Part shown: in pieces, positions 35,975-44,470 of the stretch
Layout of the letters: each line of letters opens with the position of its first letter
Numbering within the stretch: the stretch's first letter is position 1
Assembly (NCBI RefSeq): GCF_016110345.1
Contig: NZ_AP019011.1
Span: 1,240,001-1,304,000, forward strand
Origin: Fluviibacter phosphoraccumulans
GTDB lineage: Bacteria > Pseudomonadota > Gammaproteobacteria > Burkholderiales > Rhodocyclaceae
Length of the DNA: 64,000 bases
Direction: 5' to 3'
The notes under the pieces: generated by a model
What the model was told of the DNA's origin: nothing
The model's database searches: none
Seen by the model: the letters and a program-made list of their open reading frames with translations, nothing else
Made by a program: the position numbers and the translations under genes

Positions 35975-36949
35975 CTAAACAGGCTGAGATTCAAAAAAGG
36001 ATCGCGCTTGAGACAGATCATCGCGGATCTGGCGGGTCAGCGCTTCGAAATTGGCAAAGGTCATTTCATCGCGCAGTTTGGCGAGAAAACGTACATCAAG
36101 ATGGGCGCCATACAGATCGCCCGCAAAATCAAAAAGGTGCACTTCCAGCAAGGGTCGGCTATCGCCACCCAACGTTGGCCGGTACCCAAGATTGGCAATA
36201 CCGGGGTAGCGACGTGTTTTTTGAGGCACCGCCAGCTTGGTTTCATCCAACGCTACTTCGACCACGAAGACGCCGCGCAGCGGTAAGGGATTATGACGAA
36301 TCTGCACATTGGCCGTTGGCACACCGATCGTGCGCCCGAGCTGCCGCCCCTGAATGACTCGCCCTTCCATGGCATAGGGGTAACCCAGCAATGCCTCGGC
36401 GCGCTGCAAATCGCCAGCCGCTAATGCAGCGCGCACCTGCGAGCTGGAAATCCGCTCATCGGCCAGACACTGCGAATCGAGGGCCGAAACGGTAAACCCG
36501 TAATGATGGCCTAAAGAGACCAGCAAGGCAAAATCACCGGCACGCCGAGCGCCAAAACGAAAATCATCACCGATCAGCACATGTTTGGCCTGCATGGCAT
36601 CGACCAGTACCTGCTTAACGAAATCTTCCGGACTCAGCGCGGCAAAGGCCTCATTAAAGGCACAAACACGGGTTTCCGCGACGCCAGCGGCGGCCAAGGC
36701 TTCGAGCTTTTCCCGCAGGGTATGCAATCGGGCTGGCACGGAGGCATTGCTACCTGCCAACTTACGCGCAAAGAACTCGCGCGGATGCGGCGCAAACGTC
36801 AGCACCGATGGTTGCAACCCGCGCGACGCGGCCTCAGCCTTAAGCTGACGCAACAAAGCCTGGTGTCCGCGATGCATGCCATCAAAGTTACCAATGGTCA
36901 CAGCAGCAGGTGCCCGGGCCGGTGAATTCAGTCCGCGAAGTACGCGCAT
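35975..36949 (-). CDS. ribF: Bifunctional riboflavin kinase/FMN adenylyltransferase
   Basis: Makes FMN and FAD from riboflavin. It has 324 residues: an N-terminal nucleotidyltransferase domain ([34 protein letters not shown]) and a C-terminal flavokinase domain ([20 protein letters not shown]). It is the first gene of the ribF–ileS–lspA–fkpB–ispH–ccoI–ccoS run, the usual position in betaproteobacteria (murJ or rpsT not seen nearby). Confidence 0.96.
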   Translation of the reverse strand: MRVLRGLNSPARAPAAVTIGNFDGMHRGHQALLRQLKAEAASRGLQPSVLTFAPHPREFFARKLAGSNASVPARLHTLREKLEALAAAGVAETRVCAFNEAFAALSPEDFVKQVLVDAMQAKHVLIGDDFRFGARRAGDFALLVSLGHHYGFTVSALDSQCLADERISSSQVRAALAAGDLQRAEALLGYPYAMEGRVIQGRQLGRTIGVPTANVQIRHNPLPLRGVFVVEVALDETKLAVPQKTRRYPGIANLGYRPTLGGDSRPLLEVHLFDFAGDLYGAHLDVRFLAKLRDEMTFANFEALTRQIRDDLSQARSFFESQPV

Positions 36950-36960
36950 AGGGTCAAGGC

Positions 36961-36985
36961 GCAGGGTTTAATAAGAAAACCCTGC
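36961..36985. terminator. Inverted repeat between ribF and amiC
   Basis: A perfect 9-base stem GCAGGGTTT / AAACCCTGC with a 7-base loop lies 24 bases past the amiC stop. There is no proper T-run, so it is at best a weak terminator of amiC. Confidence 0.45.
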
Positions 36986-37008
36986 ATTATAAGGCTTAGC
37001 GGGGCGGT

Positions 37009-38403
37009 TTAGCCGCTGCGCGACCCCGTTTGTACCGGATTTCGTGTCAGATACTGACGAATGCCGCGCATGATCGCCTCGGCCAACTTATCCTGATACT
37101 CCTCGTCGTTCAGACGCTTTTCTTCTTCAGGATTAGAAATAAAGGCGGTTTCGATCAGTACCGAAGGAATATCCGGTGCTTTGAGCACAGCAAACCCGGC
37201 CTGCTCCACGGAAGACTTATGCAGGGCATTAACGCTGCCCAGGTTGCCGAGCACCGATTTCCCCAACCGCATGCTGTCGTTCTGGGTCGCTGTTTGCGTC
37301 AGATCCATGAGCGTTCGCGCCAGATGCGGGTCAGATACGGTGAAATTAACGCCACCGACCTTATCGGCCTCGTTTTCCTTCTGGGCCAGATAACGGGCGG
37401 CCGCACTCGACGCCCCCTTCTCGGAAAGCACGAACACCGAAGAACCCCGTGCCTCCGGCTTGATCCAGGCATCGGCATGGATCGAAACAAAGAGATCCGC
37501 TTTGGCTTTACGCGCTTTCTGCACGCGCGTACCCAGCGGCACAAAAAAATCCCCATCACGGGTTAGCGCAGCCCGCATATTCGGGTCGTTATCGATGCGC
37601 TCACGCAAACGTCGAGCAATCGACAGCGTCACATTCTTTTCCATCGAACCGCGGGCACCAATGGCGCCGGGGTCTTCACCGCCATGCCCCGGATCGAGCA
37701 TGATGGTCACCATCCGTCTGGATTTTTTACCGGATTTTGAGGCAGGCTCCGGGCTTTTCTCGGCCAATTTAGGTGCCGACTCAGGTTCTGACACCATCGG
37801 TTTCTCGGCAACCATGGGTTTTTCCGCTGCCGGTTTAGCTGCTTCAAGTTTAGCCGCTTCAGGCTTAGCAATCTCCGCTTTGGCCACTTCCTTGGGCGGC
37901 GTAGCAGCCGGCTGCTTACCCGAAACCAACTGCATCAGCGGGTCTGTCGGCACTGTCGGGTAAATATCCATGACCAAACGGCTCTGATAATCCCCCACCG
38001 GCGGTAAATTAAATACCTGTGGCGCCACCTCGCCCTTCAGATCCATCACCAACCGCACCACACCCGGCTTGTAATTGGCTGCGCGCAACTGACGGATATA
38101 GGGATCATTCGGCCCCACCTTATCGCCCAGGCTCTTGAGCACGTTATTGAGTTCGATCCCCTCGATATCAACTACCAGGCGCTCTGGGTTATGAACCACG
38201 CTCTGCGTGAATTTCACCATCCCCTTGTGTTCAATAGTGACCCGGGTGTAATCCTCGGCGGGCCAGACACGGACTGCAACAATAGACGATCCGTTCGCCG
38301 CAAAAGCACCGACCGGCGTTACCGATAAAAAAAGCCAGGAACTGGCTGATCGCAACAGTGACCGACGAGAGCGGTCCGTAACGCCGCGTGATACCAGTTT
38401 CAT
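37009..38403 (-). CDS. amiC: N-acetylmuramoyl-L-alanine amidase, Tat-exported, AMIN domain
   Basis: Periplasmic cell-wall amidase for daughter-cell separation; 464 residues. A twin-arginine signal (SRRSLLRSASSWLFLS) is followed by an AMIN domain (about residues 40–155) for septal targeting. Next comes a low-complexity linker with repeated A-K-P-E and KPMV units (about 170–230). The Amidase_3 domain has zinc ligands in MLDPGHGGEDPGAIG, SIHADAW and LIETAFISNPEEE. It overlaps tsaE by four bases. Confidence 0.95.
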   Translation of the reverse strand: MKLVSRGVTDRSRRSLLRSASSWLFLSVTPVGAFAANGSSIVAVRVWPAEDYTRVTIEHKGMVKFTQSVVHNPERLVVDIEGIELNNVLKSLGDKVGPNDPYIRQLRAANYKPGVVRLVMDLKGEVAPQVFNLPPVGDYQSRLVMDIYPTVPTDPLMQLVSGKQPAATPPKEVAKAEIAKPEAAKLEAAKPAAEKPMVAEKPMVSEPESAPKLAEKSPEPASKSGKKSRRMVTIMLDPGHGGEDPGAIGARGSMEKNVTLSIARRLRERIDNDPNMRAALTRDGDFFVPLGTRVQKARKAKADLFVSIHADAWIKPEARGSSVFVLSEKGASSAAARYLAQKENEADKVGGVNFTVSDPHLARTLMDLTQTATQNDSMRLGKSVLGNLGSVNALHKSSVEQAGFAVLKAPDIPSVLIETAFISNPEEEKRLNDEEYQDKLAEAIMRGIRQYLTRNPVQTGSRSG

Positions 38404-38876
38404 AGTTTCAAGGCAGCCAGGGCGTCACAACCAACGGTCGTCAATCCGCTGATATCCAGAACACGGCCTTCCGGTGGCTGCGCTTGCAGGGTCACAATCC
38501 AGTCAGCCGGGGGTAGTAACGAACCCGCACGATCCGGCCATTCTACAAATCGGATCCCTTCACCGGCAAAGACCTCTTCGAACCCTGCTTCTGCAAAGTC
38601 AGAAGGCGCTTCGAGTCGATAGAGGTCAAAGTGCGCCACGGTGACGCTATCCACATGATAGGTTTCGAGCAAAGGATAAGTCGGGCTTTTGACCCGCCCT
38701 AGATAACCCAAGCCACGCAGCACCCCACGCACCAGGGTTGTTTTACCCGCTCCCAGATCTCCAACCAACCTTATCTGAAAACCAGGAGGGCGAAACAATG
38801 CCGCCCCTCGGATAAGATTCGCGATGGCACTGCCTGCATCTAATGTGGATTGCTCATCTGGCAAAAAAGTGCGCAT
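38400..38876 (-). CDS. tsaE: tRNA threonylcarbamoyladenosine synthesis ATPase TsaE
   Basis: Small ATPase that with TsaB and TsaD makes t6A in tRNA. It has 158 residues. Walker A GDLGAGKTTLVRGVLRG; SPTYPLLETYHV; HFDLYRLEAPSDFAEAGFEE; and the FVEWPDRAGSLLP block are typical. It overlaps amiC by four bases, as in the widespread tsaE–ami order. Confidence 0.95.
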   Translation of the reverse strand: MRTFLPDEQSTLDAGSAIANLIRGAALFRPPGFQIRLVGDLGAGKTTLVRGVLRGLGYLGRVKSPTYPLLETYHVDSVTVAHFDLYRLEAPSDFAEAGFEEVFAGEGIRFVEWPDRAGSLLPPADWIVTLQAQPPEGRVLDISGLTTVGCDALAALKL

Positions 38877-38888
38877 AGAAAAATCTTA

Positions 38889-38917
38889 AAAGCAAAACGA
38901 CCAACACCTGTTGGCCG
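38889..38917 (-). terminator. Rho-independent terminator after the sulfide oxidoreductase pair
   Basis: The minus strand reads CGGCCAAC-AGGT-GTTGGTCG followed by TTTTGCTTTT. It would end transcription of the small membrane protein and flavoprotein genes just before tsaE. Confidence 0.8.
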
Positions 38918-39016
38918 TCCGCATTATTCCATACACAGGAGTGGCTGCAAAATGCACCCCAAGGCTTTGTTAACTGAACATGGCGTCTGTCCAGCCAATC
39001 CCTCTTAGTCCTATAA

Positions 39017-39361
39017 TCAGGCAGCCTTTGCACGACAACGTAACGCCGCAATCGGCCATATAAAACCAAGACCGACAACCACACCGTAGCCAGCGGCAAT
39101 CTGGAACAAGAAGACGAAATCGATCCAGTAGCCTAAATTAGCCAACGATGACTTTGTGATGTAAGGAAAAATCAAAAAAGTCAGTACCGTGACAACCACG
39201 CCACCGAGGATGCCACCACGCAAGCCTTTACGCCAATCCGCCTGGTGTTGAAGTGCATAAACCAGGAGCACAACCCAAAGCGTGACCACCGTCAGAATAA
39301 ATGGCACATACATTAATGCCAGTTCGTAGAGAATATTGATTGCAAGCCAGATTTCATACAT
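39017..39361 (-). CDS. Small three-helix membrane protein, unknown function
   Basis: A 114-residue protein not recognised. Three or four hydrophobic segments are seen (about residues 18–38, 48–67, 79–105), with a short positively charged loop (HQADWRKGLRGG) and an Arg/Lys-rich C-terminus. It lies 15 bases downstream of the Tat-exported flavoprotein and before a shared terminator, so the two are cotranscribed. It could anchor or receive electrons from that enzyme, but there are no heme or cluster motifs. Confidence 0.75.
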   Translation of the reverse strand: MYEIWLAINILYELALMYVPFILTVVTLWVVLLVYALQHQADWRKGLRGGILGGVVVTVLTFLIFPYITKSSLANLGYWIDFVFLFQIAAGYGVVVGLGFIWPIAALRCRAKAA

Positions 39362-39376
39362 AAGAGATTCCCTTTA

Positions 39377-40717
39377 TCAAACGCGACCTTTGGCAACCGC
39401 AATGTACGCAGGTTTTAAAAGTCGATACTTCATCAACCACGCCATATAACTATCTTGAAGCGGTTCGATGCCCGGCAACGAGGGCACCAGACGACCCTCG
39501 TAGTCAAACTCCACCAACAAGGCCGAACCTTCTTTAATCAGCAGTGGACATGAGGTGTAGCCATCGAAAGCCGGTGCCGACAGCGGCTTGCCGGCAATCG
39601 CATCGAGCAAGTTGGCAACAACAATCGGCGCACTTTTCTTTACCGTCGCTGCAGTTTTGCCGCGAGGTGTGCCGTTGATATCGCCAATACCAAAGACGTT
39701 TGGATAACGTTTGTGCTGCAAGGTGTGCTTATCCACCTCTAACCAACCGCCTGCGGCCATGGGGCCCTCTTTAATCGACAACGGGCTATTTTTAATAACA
39801 TCGGGCGCGCGCATCGGCGGCACCGCATGAATAAAGTCATAGCCAAGCTCTGTACGCTGCCCATCCTGATTGGCGAAGGTTGCACGGCGCGCACCAATAT
39901 CAATAGCCACCAGTTTGCTGTGGTAAACGACAGGAATATCTTTCTTTTCCCAACGCGCGACAACATTTTCAGCAACCTTCGGGACGCTGAAAATATTCCC
40001 AATCGCCGAATGGAAAACCACCTTGCTCTTATCTCGCGTACCGGCCTGACGTAGACGATCATCCAGCATAAAAGTCACTTTAAGCGGTGCACCAGCACAC
40101 TTGAGCGGTGTCGCCGGTAATGTCATCAATGCCTCTCCGCCCTGCTGGCGAAATTGATCCATGGCGTTCCAAGTGGCCTCAGCCGCCTGTGGACTCGGGT
40201 AGACACAGCCCAGACCATGGCTACCAATCATGTTGGTGTCCATCCCTTCAATCTGGTCAAAATCAAGGTGCAAACCGGTAGCCACCACCAGAAAATCGTA
40301 AGGCACCTTAGTCGCTGCATCCGTGGTAACAACCTGAGCGTCGGGGTCAACCTCGACCGCCATCTCCTGCACCCAATCCACCCCTGACGGCTGAAATTCA
40401 CTATTGCGGTCAGCCACTTTACCCACGGGCCAAATGCCCGTACCCACCAGGGTGTAACCCGGTTGATAGTTGTGAATTTCCTTGCGGTCAACGATCGTTA
40501 TCTTGGCACCATCAAGCTCACGAGCGAGACGGTTCGAAATCGCTAAGCCGCCCAAGCCACTGCCCAGGACCACAATACGGGCTGAAGTCTTCAGTGCCGC
40601 CTTGGCAGGCGAACCATGAATGGCGACGCTGCCCAGCAAAGGCGCTCCCACCATCCCTGCCAGCATCTGCCGACGGGAAAACGCTTGGCGGTTTTTATTC
40701 TCACTGTTTTTAGTCAT
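39377..40717 (-). CDS. Tat-exported sulfide dehydrogenase/SQR-family flavoprotein
   Basis: A 446-residue FAD-dependent oxidoreductase of the sulfide:quinone oxidoreductase/flavocytochrome c (FccB) superfamily. The ATG at 40717 has GGAGG ahead. A twin-arginine signal (FSRRQMLAGMVGAPLLG ... AKA) is followed by the FAD-binding motif IVVLGSGLGGLAISNRL. Candidate redox cysteines are in GLGCVYP, PLKCAGAP and YTSCPLL. GIGDINGTPRGKTAA is the second FAD block. The Tat signal favours a periplasmic enzyme. No fccA cytochrome is adjacent. Sulfide as substrate is inferred from the family. Confidence 0.82.
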   Translation of the reverse strand: MTKNSENKNRQAFSRRQMLAGMVGAPLLGSVAIHGSPAKAALKTSARIVVLGSGLGGLAISNRLARELDGAKITIVDRKEIHNYQPGYTLVGTGIWPVGKVADRNSEFQPSGVDWVQEMAVEVDPDAQVVTTDAATKVPYDFLVVATGLHLDFDQIEGMDTNMIGSHGLGCVYPSPQAAEATWNAMDQFRQQGGEALMTLPATPLKCAGAPLKVTFMLDDRLRQAGTRDKSKVVFHSAIGNIFSVPKVAENVVARWEKKDIPVVYHSKLVAIDIGARRATFANQDGQRTELGYDFIHAVPPMRAPDVIKNSPLSIKEGPMAAGGWLEVDKHTLQHKRYPNVFGIGDINGTPRGKTAATVKKSAPIVVANLLDAIAGKPLSAPAFDGYTSCPLLIKEGSALLVEFDYEGRLVPSLPGIEPLQDSYMAWLMKYRLLKPAYIAVAKGRV

Positions 40718-40752
40718 TGTCTGCCTCCACATCTTTTATCATTTATAAGCAC

Positions 40753-40763
40753 TATAATATATA
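40753..40763. promoter_or_regulatory. A+T-rich element upstream of the flavoprotein gene
   Basis: TATAATATATA, in an A+T-rich stretch 36 bases before the flavoprotein start. A similar run, TATTATATATAA, lies at about 42679 between the DUF2892 and AhpD-like genes. It may be a -10 region or an operator. Confidence 0.3.
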
Positions 40764-40860
40764 AAGTTTAGGATAGTAAATAAGCGCCTGCCTTACGAAC
40801 TCAGTTTCTGTTGCTTTCGATGGCTTCATGTTAGATTTGCTTTTGTAAAAATAGATTAAT

Positions 40861-40874
40861 AGCTTACGTAAGCT
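40861..40874. promoter_or_regulatory. Perfect palindrome ahead of the cupin gene
   Basis: AGCTTACGTAAGCT is a perfect 14-base palindrome ending one base before the cupin ATG. Its 10-base core CTTACGTAAG occurs again at 40944–40953, 81 bases on and inside the gene. It could be an operator pair. Confidence 0.45.
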
Positions 40875-40875
40875 C

Positions 40876-41349
40876 ATGACCACGACACGAATCAATCAAG
40901 CCTTGTTACAACAGACGGCAAACGAAGCACGCATTTCACCGCGCTTACGTAAGAACGTGAACTTTCATCCCGCCGACGACTTCCCTGCACACCGGTTAAT
41001 CAATGCCATGCAGCTCGGTTCTTATGTGCGCCCACACCGGCATCTGGATCCATCCAAGGACGAAACCATCGTTGCATTACAAGGGCGGTTCGGCTATCTG
41101 AGTTTTAACGAGCATGGCGCGATACAGGAAGCGATAGAGCTTACTGCGGGCGGCCCGGTCTTTGGCATCGACATCCCCCACGGCACCATCCATACGATCC
41201 TGGCACTTGAATCCGATAGCGTGTTCTTCGAAGCGAAGGCCGGGCCATTTGTTCCGTTGAGCGAAAATGAAATTGCAGCATGGTCGCCCGCCGAAGGCAG
41301 TGAAGAAGCCAAAGCACTCTGGGCTGACTGGCGTGCACGTTTTGCCTGA
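40876..41349 (+). CDS. WbuC-family cupin metalloprotein
   Basis: A 157-residue cupin-fold protein. YVRPHRHLDPSKDETIVALQGRFG holds the cupin metal-binding His residues, and GGPVFGIDIPHGTIHTI the second motif. The family (cupin fold metalloprotein, WbuC) often occurs in polysaccharide clusters; its biochemical activity is not known. It is divergent from the flavoprotein gene and overlaps the probable start of queG. Confidence 0.85.
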   Translation: MTTTRINQALLQQTANEARISPRLRKNVNFHPADDFPAHRLINAMQLGSYVRPHRHLDPSKDETIVALQGRFGYLSFNEHGAIQEAIELTAGGPVFGIDIPHGTIHTILALESDSVFFEAKAGPFVPLSENEIAAWSPAEGSEEAKALWADWRARFA

Positions 41350-42394
41350 CTCAACCAGCCTTCGCCAACTGATCGCAGCGGAAGCTAAAGCCCTGGGCTT
41401 TAGCGATGTACGGATTGGGCCTGCCCGTATTCCCGAATCCTCGCGTGCAGAACTGGATGCGTGGTTAGCCGAGGGTTGCCACGGCAGCATGGCATATATG
41501 GAGCGCCACGCAGATCTGCGTAAAGATCCTGCGCTGCTGGTGAACGGGGCACAGAATGTAATCTGCGTTCGCCTGCCCTACTGGCCAGCACAGGCAACCG
41601 ATGCCGACACACAGCTGCGCAACACTGAGGGTGCCTATGTTTCCCGCTACGCGCTGGGTCGCGATTATCACAAAGTGATTCGCAACCGCTTACAAAAGCT
41701 GGCTGATGCCCTCACCAAAAAATTCGGCTCGTTTAATTACCGAGCATGCACCGATTCTGCACCCGTTATGGAAGTCGCGCTGGCATCACAAGCTGGTTTA
41801 GGATGGCAAGGCAAACATACCCTCGCGCTGAATCGGACCGGTTCTTGGTATTTTCTGGGCGAACTCATCTGCGACCTACCTATCGAAGCGGACCCCCCAA
41901 TTGAATCGCATTGTGGAGACTGCACGCGCTGCATCGATAGTTGTCCAACAGGTGCCATTACATCGGCCTACAAAGTTGATGCGCGCCGTTGCATCAGTTA
42001 TCTGACCATTGAGCACAAGGGAGAAATCCCCGAAGCGTTTCGCAAAGCCATCGGCAACCGTATCTATGGCTGCGATGATTGCCAGCTTGTCTGCCCCTGG
42101 AATCGATTTACCACGGACGGTGACACCGAGTTTGCCCCCCGCCACAACCTGGATAACGCCAGCTTGCTCGAACTCTATGCCTGGGATGAAACCGAGTTTC
42201 TAAACAAAATGGCGGGCAGTGCCATTCGCCGCATCGGGTTTGAACAATGGCAACGCAATATCAGTGTCGCCTTGGGTAACGCCACGCCTACGGAGCCCAT
42301 TATTAACGCTTTGAACGATAAAAAAGCCCACGCGAGTACGCTCGTAAAAACGCACATCGAGTGGGCATTGGCGCAGCTGACTGCGCCTCGCTAA
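41333..42394 (+). CDS. queG: Epoxyqueuosine reductase
   Basis: Last enzyme of queuosine synthesis in tRNA; cobalamin and iron-sulfur dependent, reducing epoxyqueuosine. About 353 residues from the GTG at 41333 or TTG at 41342; the open frame back to 41267 lies inside the cupin gene. Two [4Fe-4S] motifs are visible: CGDCTRCIDSCPTGAI and CDDCQLVCPWN; GQGWQGKH-like LGWQGKHTLALN is the cobalamin-side segment. In many proteobacteria queG diverges directly from tsaE; here four genes' space separates them. Confidence 0.93.
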   Translation: MHVLPDSTSLRQLIAAEAKALGFSDVRIGPARIPESSRAELDAWLAEGCHGSMAYMERHADLRKDPALLVNGAQNVICVRLPYWPAQATDADTQLRNTEGAYVSRYALGRDYHKVIRNRLQKLADALTKKFGSFNYRACTDSAPVMEVALASQAGLGWQGKHTLALNRTGSWYFLGELICDLPIEADPPIESHCGDCTRCIDSCPTGAITSAYKVDARRCISYLTIEHKGEIPEAFRKAIGNRIYGCDDCQLVCPWNRFTTDGDTEFAPRHNLDNASLLELYAWDETEFLNKMAGSAIRRIGFEQWQRNISVALGNATPTEPIINALNDKKAHASTLVKTHIEWALAQLTAPR

Positions 42395-42400
42395 AGCAGC

Positions 42401-42631
42401 TTATTTGCAGTCGGTCTTACAGCCTGTGCCGCAGCCGGTGCCACAACTACCACCGCCGGTTTTGCAACCAAAAATGCTATAGGCCGGGCAATAGCGGAAC
42501 AGGCCCGTCAGCAGCGGCACCACACCGATATAACCCCATACACCGATATTATCGGTGGCTGCCAGGCCGATCAGCACCAGACCAACGACAACGCGAAGGA
42601 TACGGTCTATACCGCCAACGTTTTGAGTCAT
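42401..42631 (-). CDS. DUF2892 (YgaP-like) membrane protein with Cys-rich tail
   Basis: A 76-residue protein with two membrane helices from MTQNVGGIDRILRVVVG. The NVGGIDRILRVVVGLVLI and GLFRYCPAYSIFGC segments match the DUF2892 domain found at the end of YgaP-type rhodaneses. Here there is no rhodanese domain; instead a short tail carries four further cysteines in GSCGTGCGTGCKTDC, giving six in all. It may bind metal or persulfide. It is convergent with queG and divergent from the AhpD-like gene. Confidence 0.85.
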   Translation of the reverse strand: MTQNVGGIDRILRVVVGLVLIGLAATDNIGVWGYIGVVPLLTGLFRYCPAYSIFGCKTGGGSCGTGCGTGCKTDCK

Positions 42632-42734
42632 TTTGATTCTCCTTGAAAACACATGGTGAGTTATACACCAGAACTGATATTATATATAATTGTAAATCTT
42701 TGCAACCTATCACCATCAGACTTAGGAGCTCGTC

Positions 42735-43082
42735 ATGTCAGAAAAATCCTTCAAGACCGTCACCCAGGAACTTAGCAAAGGACTGGCTCAGTTTCGTGGT
42801 CAAGTCCCAGAGGTTCAGGCTAGCTTTAGCGCCCTACATCAAGCGGCCATGAAAGACGGCGAACTGGATGCCAAGACCAAAGAACTGATCGCCCTGGCCA
42901 TTGGGGTTGCAGCCCGTTGTGATGGCTGTATTGGCTTTCATACGCAAGCACTGATCAAACTGGGCGTCACCAAATTACAACTCGCCGAAATGCTCGGCGT
43001 TGCCGTGATGATGGGCGGTGGCCCATCGCTCATGTATGCCGCCGAAGCGATGCGCGCTTATGAAGAATTTGGTGGTCAGTAA
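42735..43082 (+). CDS. Carboxymuconolactone decarboxylase/AhpD-like protein
   Basis: A 115-residue AhpD-fold protein. The C62-x2-C65-x3-H69 motif (ARCDGCIGFHT) is the redox pair of AhpD-like alkylhydroperoxidases, and ELIALAIGVA precedes it. A TTAGGAG ribosome site lies before the ATG. It probably acts as a thiol-based peroxidase or disulfide reductase; substrate unknown. It is convergent with rsmB with no gap. Confidence 0.88.
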   Translation: MSEKSFKTVTQELSKGLAQFRGQVPEVQASFSALHQAAMKDGELDAKTKELIALAIGVAARCDGCIGFHTQALIKLGVTKLQLAEMLGVAVMMGGGPSLMYAAEAMRAYEEFGGQ

Positions 43083-44462
43083 TTAAATCCTCTTGCGCCA
43101 AATCGCCGCGAAAAACCCATCTGTGCCGTGGCGATGCGGCAACAACTGCAGGCCTGGCAAGTTCGTTGGGCCTGCAATCAATGCATCAGCAGGTAGCTCA
43201 ATACCAACCGCCGCCAGCTGGGCGACCGGGTCTACCACTTCGAATTCCGGATGCGCGTCGCTGAAGGCCTGCTGAATCAGGGTATTTTCCTGCGGCAACA
43301 GACTACAGGTTGCGTAGACCAGCACCCCACCCGGGCGCACCAGGGGTGCGGCGGCTTCAAGAATCTTGGCCTGTAGCTCGGTCAGCTCAGCAATGTGCGC
43401 TTCGCCCTGACGCCATTTGAGATCGGGATTTCGGCGCAGCGTACCCGTTCCCGAACAAGGCGCATCAACCAGCACCCGGTCAAACTTACCGGCCAGGCGT
43501 TGAATGCGGTCATCCCGCTCATGCGCCAGGCGGATGGTCTGCACATTCGACAACCCGGCACGCGCTACGCGCGGTCCCAGTTTGGCCAGACGCTTCTCGG
43601 AAATATCCGCGGCATACAGACGCCCGGTGTTTTTCATCAGCGCGCCCATGAGCAGTGTTTTGCCCCCAGCCCCCGCACAGAAATCCAGCACCATTTCGCC
43701 ACGCTTCGGCGCCACAAGCGCTGCCAGTAATTGGCTACCTTCGTCCTGCACTTCCATATCACCCTTTACAAAGGCAGGATGACGCTGAATGGCCGGCTTG
43801 CCTTCCAGGCGCATGCCCCAGGGTGAAAACGGTGTCTCTTTGGCAGCAATGCCATGCTTTTCCAGCTGTGCCAGTATTTCCGGGCGACGGGCATGCAACG
43901 GGTTAATACGTAAATCCAGTGGTGCCGGCACCAGCAGCGAGCGCGCCAAGGTATCGAGTTCATCAGCGGGCATGGCCGATAAAGCCGTTTCCAGCCAATC
44001 AGGAAATTCGTGCCGTATCGCCGACGTACCCTTATCTTGACCGGCGGCCTTCAAACGGCCGAACCATTCGGTATCTTCACCTTTGATCAGATGCTCGATC
44101 TCGCGCAGGTTTTTTCCCTGCAAACGTACCAGAGCAGCTAACACCAGATAACGGGCTTCACTCGGGCTAGGCGGTTCGGAACGTGCCACCACATCCCGTA
44201 GGCTACGCAGGTGGCGCAGAATGCCGTAAACCAGCTCGGCGATACGACCCCGGTCTGCATGGCCCATTTCACGGTGATTCTTGAAATGGTAAGAAAGCAC
44301 GCTGTCTGCAGGGCGCTCAAACTTGAGCACTTCCGCCATCAGGCTAATGGCCTGAGCGACAAAGGGACGCGGCAACGCCAGTTCGGCTGGTGATTTGGGC
44401 TCACCCGAAGCCTGTTTTAATGGTGCAGGCTTGCGCGAAGGCGCCACTTTTTTCTTACTCAT
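43083..44462 (-). CDS. rsmB: 16S rRNA m5C967 methyltransferase-like protein (RsmB family)
   Basis: SAM-dependent RNA cytosine-5 methyltransferase of the NOL1/NOP2/Sun family; 459 residues. An N-terminal NusB-like helical region is followed by the Rossmann domain: DFCAGAGGKTLLMG (SAM site), VDAPCSGTGTLRRNPDLKW and YATCSLLPQEN carrying the two catalytic cysteines. It lies 8 bases after purN on the same strand. The exact target base is inferred from RsmB. Confidence 0.9.
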   Translation of the reverse strand: MSKKKVAPSRKPAPLKQASGEPKSPAELALPRPFVAQAISLMAEVLKFERPADSVLSYHFKNHREMGHADRGRIAELVYGILRHLRSLRDVVARSEPPSPSEARYLVLAALVRLQGKNLREIEHLIKGEDTEWFGRLKAAGQDKGTSAIRHEFPDWLETALSAMPADELDTLARSLLVPAPLDLRINPLHARRPEILAQLEKHGIAAKETPFSPWGMRLEGKPAIQRHPAFVKGDMEVQDEGSQLLAALVAPKRGEMVLDFCAGAGGKTLLMGALMKNTGRLYAADISEKRLAKLGPRVARAGLSNVQTIRLAHERDDRIQRLAGKFDRVLVDAPCSGTGTLRRNPDLKWRQGEAHIAELTELQAKILEAAAPLVRPGGVLVYATCSLLPQENTLIQQAFSDAHPEFEVVDPVAQLAAVGIELPADALIAGPTNLPGLQLLPHRHGTDGFFAAIWRKRI

Positions 44463-44470
44463 AAATTCTT

